From assembly GCA_028752905.1 (NCBI GenBank), contig JAQNBH010000004.1, positions 39,612,336-39,676,335 of the forward strand: a stretch of DNA of 64,000 nucleotides, written 5' to 3'. A program made the position numbers and the translations under genes. The notes below the pieces were generated by a model. The model was not told where the DNA came from. It was given only the letters and a program-made list of their open reading frames with translations, and ran no database searches. Within the stretch, counting starts at the first letter, position 1; each line of letters opens with the position of its first letter. Of this stretch, positions 58,621-64,000 are shown one piece after another. This DNA comes from Cladorhizidae sp. MBARI D1340-BT2 (taxonomy: Eukaryota > Porifera > Demospongiae > Poecilosclerida > Cladorhizidae).

Positions 58621-60474
58621 TTCATCCAGGAAGTAATTAAAAACTCAATGTGGGGGGGGGGGGGCGGGCTAGTGTGGAAAACAAACACACATACAAACAA
58701 AACACAGCTATAATTTATTGAAAGGAAACATTGAAACCAAAGTCTGTGCTCTGCTTTGAAAAGTCCCTCCTATATTTTTGACCAATGAGGGAGGTAGATG
58801 AGAACCAAGAAATTTGTCTCACACCAATGAGGGAGGTACCAAGAAATTTGTCACTGCGGCTGGTATAATTGGTTTATTAATCATTGCAATTGCATTGATA
58901 AGATCATTCCTATAGTATTCCATACATTATATAGTGTAATAGGTTTATTCTCAGTATTGACATTTTAAGGCAATGGCCATCCAGAAAGTAATTAAAAACT
59001 CAATGTGGGGGAGGTCGGTGGGGGAAACAAACACACATACAAACAAACAAAACACAGCTATTATGTAAAAGGTGAAAGGAAACATTGAAACCAAGTCTGT
59101 GGTCTGCTTTGAAAAGTCCCTGCTTAAATAAATACAACAGCAATATGCAGCTTATATTTTTGACCAATGGGAGGTATATATATAGATGAGAATCAAGAAA
59201 TTTGTTGAACATGCCCGCTAACAGTGGAATTATTCTCCTCTGCTCTGAATTTTTTCCTGATCACTGCAGCTGGTATATATATGTTCATTAATCATTGCAA
59301 TTGCATTGATGAACGATCATTCCTATAGTATTCCGTATATTCTTAGTGTATTTGCCTATTATGTATCCCTTATATTACTTATTCTCAGTATTGACAGCAA
59401 GTTATCTCCAATAGTCAAGTATTACAAGGTGTCAGAAGTGGGTTGGCTAATATTCTTCCAAAGCAGTTAGACTTCTCAGAGACTGGACAGGTAGACTGAT
59501 GCAATTCTCTACTGTCTGAAGATGGGGCAGTATAGCATGAAGATCACCAGGAATATGGTCATAATGGAGAAGACTGGTAGTTTATATATCTCAATAGCCC
59601 TGCACACTTGACAAGATTACACTGTAACTCCCAAATAACATTGTAAATTTCAGTACAGTTTTTGTCTTGTTGAATATCTTTACCACTTCTTCACACATGA
59701 AGTAAGTGAAAATAGCTGCCACGCACCAGTACTCACTCAAGGTGAGGAAGAGGGTCTGTTCACATGTCAGTACTTGGGGAAAGATCCCGTTCTCCACTCT
59801 CACTCAAGGTGAGGTAAAGTGTCTTTCCACATGCCAGCCACAGACAAGGCAAGGGAAAGATCCTGTTCTCCACTCTCACTCAAGGTGAGGAAGAAGTCTG
59901 TCCACAAACACCAGCAGACACTCGAGCCCACCACACCAACGCATGCACTTATAACAGGAGCAAAACACTGAGTATTGTCTAGCAATGGTATTGGATGAAT
60001 TAAATCACATTATTATTGAGACAACTAGATCACAGAGCATGTTAGTAGACTGAGATAATATATCACCAGTATCATGCTAATATAATTAAGATAATCGATA
60101 ATCAGACATGAAGTATTGCTTTTGCAAAGCAGACACCTTAAAGTGGGTGCTGGCTACTGTTAATTAGTTCAGTGGCCCAAGGATGTTTTTGCCTGCTTTC
60201 TTTAATCGAGGAGTGCCCCTGCCACCAGTTCTATAATTATTAAAAAAGTGAACAAGAGTTATTACAAATTAAACAGACCATATATACAATAGAATTGCTT
60301 CAAACCGAGTTGAATATGAGCAAAGGTTAGTTACAATACTGCTGGCATAGCACAAGCTGAAGTGGTCCTGAATTCAGTTATAGCTGGAGGAGAGGTCACC
60401 ATTGGCGGTAGGTTTCCTACGACAATTTGAGGCGGAGCTAAGCAGTTAAAATCAGAGGGGAGGTTAGAACTGTA
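58621..60474. repeat. Non-coding repeat block C (unit C)
   Basis: Homologous to 18781-20329 and to unit B, with the module duplicated (58622-58930, 58980-59340) but lacking the 39630-40085 type segment. A run of 10 or more G occurs at ~58653. No gene. Confidence 0.6.
59731..59950 (+). repeat. Minisatellite (unit C)
   Basis: Paralogue of 19598-19815. Confidence 0.8.
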
Positions 60475-60580
60475 TCTCCCCATTAATCTGGATTCGAACC
60501 AAGCCATTAATCTGGATTCGAACCAGGATTTTATCTTATTCGGTTATGTCCCAGTGAGTGAGCTAGACTAGCTGGAAATG
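60475..60580 (-). repeat. tRNA-derived SINE-like element (unit C)
   Basis: Two consecutive B-box copies (ggttcgaatcc on the minus strand, within 60488-60530) and one A-box (~60550-60566). Confidence 0.5.
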
Positions 60581-60703
60581 ACTTATGGCTGACACATGTA
60601 TTAGAGATTTGCGGAGGCCTATTACAGCCATGCACTATTACCTCACCTACAGGCACTAGAACAAACATAAAGGGTGGAGAAAGTAGCAAGGCTGGATAAA
60701 GCA

Positions 60704-60987
60704 CATGCTTGATAGCTATAGTTCGGAAGCTAGTGATAGACACGGAAAATGTCAATCAAGGAAGAAAATTCATATTCATGAGGCCACTGCAGGCTAATAA
60801 GTGTAGAAAACGTGCATCGCACAGGATTCAGATTCCTGTAACCAACATGCTTGATAGCTATAGTTCGGAAGCTAGTGATAGACATGGAAAATGTCAATCA
60901 AGGAAGAAAATTCATATTCATGAGGCCACTGCAGGCTAATAAGTGTAGAAAACGTGCATCGCACAGGATTCAGATTCCTGTAACCAC
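60704..60987 (+). repeat. 142-bp tandem duplication, unit C-specific
   Basis: 60704-60845 and 60846-60987 both begin catgcttgatagctatag and are identical except for about one base (acacgg versus acatgg). Units A and B have a single copy. Confidence 0.9.
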
Positions 60988-61544
60988 AATTGTAATTAAA
61001 ACTGCAAAGCACACTGCAATAGGAGCCACACTTGCAGCCAGTTCAGGCACTCAGATTTTTTAGGGACCCCCACATAGCTGCAGGTACCATTGACATGGTT
61101 ATACCTATGCAACATTTTTAGCATAAAAATGGAGCAACAGAGAGACCTACTATACATCAAGTGTATTGTGCAGAATCTTTGGAGTTCCAAAGTCGTAAAA
61201 CAAGCTTAAAAAAATACTATTAAAGTTTTTTTCTATTCCCACCCTCATAAAAACCTGATGAGCTAACTCCTGTCAATGGGTGGATTACAACCTGAATTAA
61301 AGTCGGCCAAAGAGCATATTATATGATGCATGTGTAGATGAAGTTATGAAGATGACCACACACCTTGTCTTCTTGCCTGCACTTGGAGATTGATAGGAGC
61401 CAAGACATTGACTTGCTGGAACTGCAATAGAAGGTACAGAGTTAATGTGCTAGCACTTCAACAAAGAATCGAGTTTTATATGCATAGCCAAAGCATCTAT
61501 AACATCAACACAACAACACAACCAGTGGAAGGTGCCTTACTAAC
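60988..61544. other. Non-coding remainder of block C (unit C)
   Basis: Homologous to 42500-43058; no gene. Confidence 0.4.
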
Positions 61545-61940
61545 CAGGCCTGGGTTCTGGAGTGATGGGTGACCTACATGAGCCTGGGCTGGGAGGGAGA
61601 GAGGCAGGTGAAGGAGATGTAGTGGGTTCAGGATGGTCCTGCTCAGACATATATTGCCGCCAGTAATCCCTTGATATCCCCAACAAACGTATCATCACCC
61701 TCGGCTGTTTTTCAATGTCTTGCAACATTACAAGCTCATTTGGCTGTCCGGTCGCATGCCCCACGATGCTGGGACCAAAGATCTTGGCCAGACTGGAGAT
61801 GGGCATTTTGTTTGCGTCACAGTGCGAGGCCACACGCTGGAGGTGGAGAATAAGAAAGGCGAGGGTGTCCTTGTTGACTGCAGGAAGCTCAGCAAGGGCT
61901 TCAAGCGTGGATGCTAAGGCATTCTCCTCTGGTATGCATT
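61545..61940 (-). pseudogene. RACGAP1: RACGAP1-like exon (unit C)
   Basis: Third 396-nt copy, fully open, protein almost identical to the unit B copy (SSLAKIFGPSIVGHATG, QDIEKQPRVMIRLLG, DYWRQYMSEQDHPEP). Splice-site layout unchanged. No neighbouring RACGAP1 exon detected. Confidence 0.72.
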
Positions 61941-62144
61941 CTATAAGAAGGAAGGAAAGGAAATATTGACTGTCATTAGTATAGCTTTAATTAGCCCATT
62001 CACCGTTGGACTCGCATTAAAACCAGCAACAGCGATAGAACGATAAAAGTCCCAATGCCTCTAGCAATCAATTGGTAATTAAATTGGATTGCTGTTAATA
62101 GACAATGTACAAAAAAATTATTGAACACACGATATATATATATA

Positions 62145-63540
62145 TCTGGATTTAAGAAGGCTCGGGTATTTCCATTTAATCGATGCGGTGCAACTCTATG
62201 ACAAAAGATCTGCAGGCAGTGATGACACTTGCAGTGGAGGAGGCCTTAGTAAGTTCTCCATTCTTCACTCGGTCACACTTTCACATGCCAATCATGCACA
62301 TGTGCATTAAATATAATTTGTGTGACTGAGTAATAAGGCATGTTCAAAACAATGTAGTTAAAAATGTAATAGCGCTACTTTAGACTTGACACACACACAG
62401 ACACACACATGCAAACATATTCAGGTGACACACACCATGTACACATGCACAGAAACACACACACTGCTATTAACATAGGTTCAAGTGGGAGAGGCGGTGG
62501 TAGTGACCAAAAGACATAGACGTTGGTAGTGGTGGAGATGAGTCTCAGCCTGCAGGAGACTGAGATGAAGTCGCTGGTGAGTCGAACCCTGGAGACCCTG
62601 GTGATCCAAACAAACCCTGGAGTCCCTCACTCGAACCCTGGAGACCCTGGTGACTCGAACCCCAGAGCCCATGGTGACTCGAACCCTGGAGACCCTAGAG
62701 ATGGAGATTGTAGTAATTCGTCCTCTGCTGGAAAAGAAGGCCTTGGTGACGTGGACTTTTCTGGAACTGTGGATCTCACTGACAGCAATGCAATGTTTTC
62801 TGTTGAGGAGGAGTTACGATTATGTTAACAGGTTTGAAGAAGGCTCTGATCAGTTTGAACCAAGGTATGAAGCCTGGCTGAAAGCTCATCCCTGTGAAGC
62901 AATAATATGCAAAGGTAACATATTACATTCCAAATTCCAATTCTTTCAACCTTACACACATATCATCAGCGTCCTTGTCCATTTCAAGTACTACTCCAAC
63001 ACCTACTTCAAGTTTATCTCTTGTCACATCCACTAAATGTTCTCCATTTTCTGATTTGCTTAACTTACCAACATTGACCCAAGAGGCCTAAGACAGGAAC
63101 AGCTTGTGTTCTAGCAAGTAGTGAATGTTTGCATGTATAGGAGAAGGAAGAGATCAGTAGCAAAGGAGAAAGAAATGAGAAAGGAGGAGAGAGAGTTGAA
63201 AAAGAAGCAAAGAGAAGAGGAACTGAAATGCAAGGCAGATGAATCGCCAAGCTGATAGGAGGGCTCAGGAAAAGAATCACAAAGCAGTCAAAAAGGCTCG
63301 CAAGGCTGCTCAGAGGGAAAACAAGAATGCAGAGAAGCAGAAGTCAATGGAAGGAGTATCAGAAGTTCCAACTGAGGCTAATCACAGCATTCGACCAAAG
63401 CAAAAGAAAGCCTGAGATGAGACTATTCATACTGACCTGTGTTGTGCCTGCTTTGGCTGTTATGATGATGACATAGACACTGGAAAGGAATGGCTGTTCT
63501 GTTGCTGTGACAGATGGATCCATGAGAATGTGTAGATTAT
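62145..63540 (+). mobile_element. pogo/Tigger relic, 3' half (unit C)
   Basis: Starts right after the (TA)n run (62133-62144). RVFPFNRCGA-type codons, the NPGDPGDSNPRAHGD repeat region (62590-62700) in one frame through GDVDFSGTVDLTDSNAMFSVEEELRL, then YVNRFEEGSDQFEPRYEAWLK (62815-62880). The C-terminal finger is cleanest here: CCACFGCYDDDIDTGKEWL and FCCCDRWIHENV (63450-63530), with paired Cys and WIH like the PHD-type tail of invertebrate pogo transposases. Confidence 0.78.
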
Positions 63541-63939
63541 CTTGATATCGATAATACCAGTAATGAAGTGTGTCCTCTATGCTAATGTAATTCACTCCTG
63601 TAAATGAGACATAAGAATTTAATGAAAATTGCTGGTAAGACTCCTGCTGAATTCAGTGGTGCTTGTTTTGAAGCACTTTTTAAACTGGAAATTAGGTATG
63701 GCGTGATTTGCTCCATAGGCCAATATTATGCTATTGTAAAATGTATGCCTAGCTGAGTGGACGATAAATGATAAATGATGAACTAGCAAAGCTTTATGGA
63801 CCTCTTTCTATCCTAACTATATAGGAAAAACCCTGAGGTTAAGTTTATAGAGAGGATGCAGCCTTTTGAACCCAAGTAATCCTAAGCTAAGTTATAAGCA
63901 TAGGCAGATAAATGGTGACCTTGACAGATGACTTCTAGT
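63541..63939. other. Non-coding tail of pogo block (unit C)
   Basis: Homologous to 27561-27909. No gene. Confidence 0.4.
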
Positions 63940-64000
63940 GCCTGGGTTGTAGAGATGATAGTGATTATCTACTGCATATATATATAGTAGCTAGGTTGCA
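63940..64000 (+). repeat. AT-rich minisatellite, cut by window end
   Basis: Start of the array that ends each unit; one and a half variants visible. Confidence 0.7.

Larger units (their letters stand above)
48636..64000. repeat. Tandem segmental duplication unit C (continues past window)
   Basis: Carries the only intact glycosyltransferase and the most complete Gypsy relic. No nested hAT, solo LTR or Harbinger element. The window ends inside its terminal minisatellite, so another unit may follow. Confidence 0.9.

Noticed and set aside
60709..61063. Two overlapping frames MIAIVRKLVIDTENVNQG as a duplicated small gene
   Set aside because: Both come from the 142-bp tandem duplication of non-coding sequence; frames break in units A and B.
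1..64000. A novel defence or biosynthetic gene cluster
   Set aside because: All multi-domain coding signals trace to transposable elements, one glycosyltransferase family or a RACGAP1 exon; no further co-ordinated genes were seen.

Overview
The window is repeat-dominated eukaryotic DNA: AT-rich, mostly intergenic, and full of decayed transposable elements of kinds common in marine invertebrates. These include BEL/Pao and Ty3/Gypsy retroelements, several hAT families, PIF/Harbinger, pogo/Tigger with a C-terminal zinc finger, and a non-LTR reverse transcriptase with a YLDDG active site. There are no operons, Shine-Dalgarno sites or bacterial genes. A marine invertebrate fits best, possibly a sponge, but the species is inferred from element types and cannot be proven here.

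The main architecture is a tandem segmental duplication with a period of about 20 kb. Unit A (about 8532-28297), unit B (28298-48635) and unit C (48636 to beyond the window end) share the same order. Each has a single-exon core-2/I-branching beta-1,6-N-acetylglucosaminyltransferase-like gene (GT14, + strand), a TATA/hairpin repeat, a Gypsy relic (+), a ZMYM1-like hAT relic (-), a reverse-transcriptase element (-), a non-coding repeat block with a minisatellite and a tRNA-like SINE, one 396-nt RACGAP1-like exon (-), a pogo/Tigger relic (+) and a short AT-rich minisatellite. A fourth glycosyltransferase copy lies outside the units at 4323-5576. Only the unit C copy (49268-50521, 417 aa) is intact; the other three carry frameshifts, stops or loss of the catalytic Glu.

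Region by region: 1-1560 holds a truncated BEL/Pao pol (-); 2100-4000 a decayed hAT transposase (-); 4323-5576 the first glycosyltransferase pseudogene; 6536-8227 a nearly perfect 846-bp tandem duplication; 8532 onward the array. Lineage-specific insertions decorate the units. Unit A has a 1,862-bp Harbinger element (22372-24233) and an extra 5'-truncated RT copy. Unit B has a complete-looking 2,850-bp hAT element (35314-38163) nested in the RT element, a 217-bp solo LTR (32107-32323) and an extra partial block (45778-48635). Unit C has a 142-bp tandem duplication. Paralogous units provide the empty site for most of these, so insertion boundaries and target-site duplications can be read directly.

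The genes do not form a pathway. The plausible host content is one intact Golgi-type glycosyltransferase and three open copies of a RhoGAP exon whose parent gene is not in the window. The rest is transposon debris and intergenic sequence. I found no convincing new defence or metabolic system; the strongest biology is the birth-and-death array itself and the precisely dated nested insertions.
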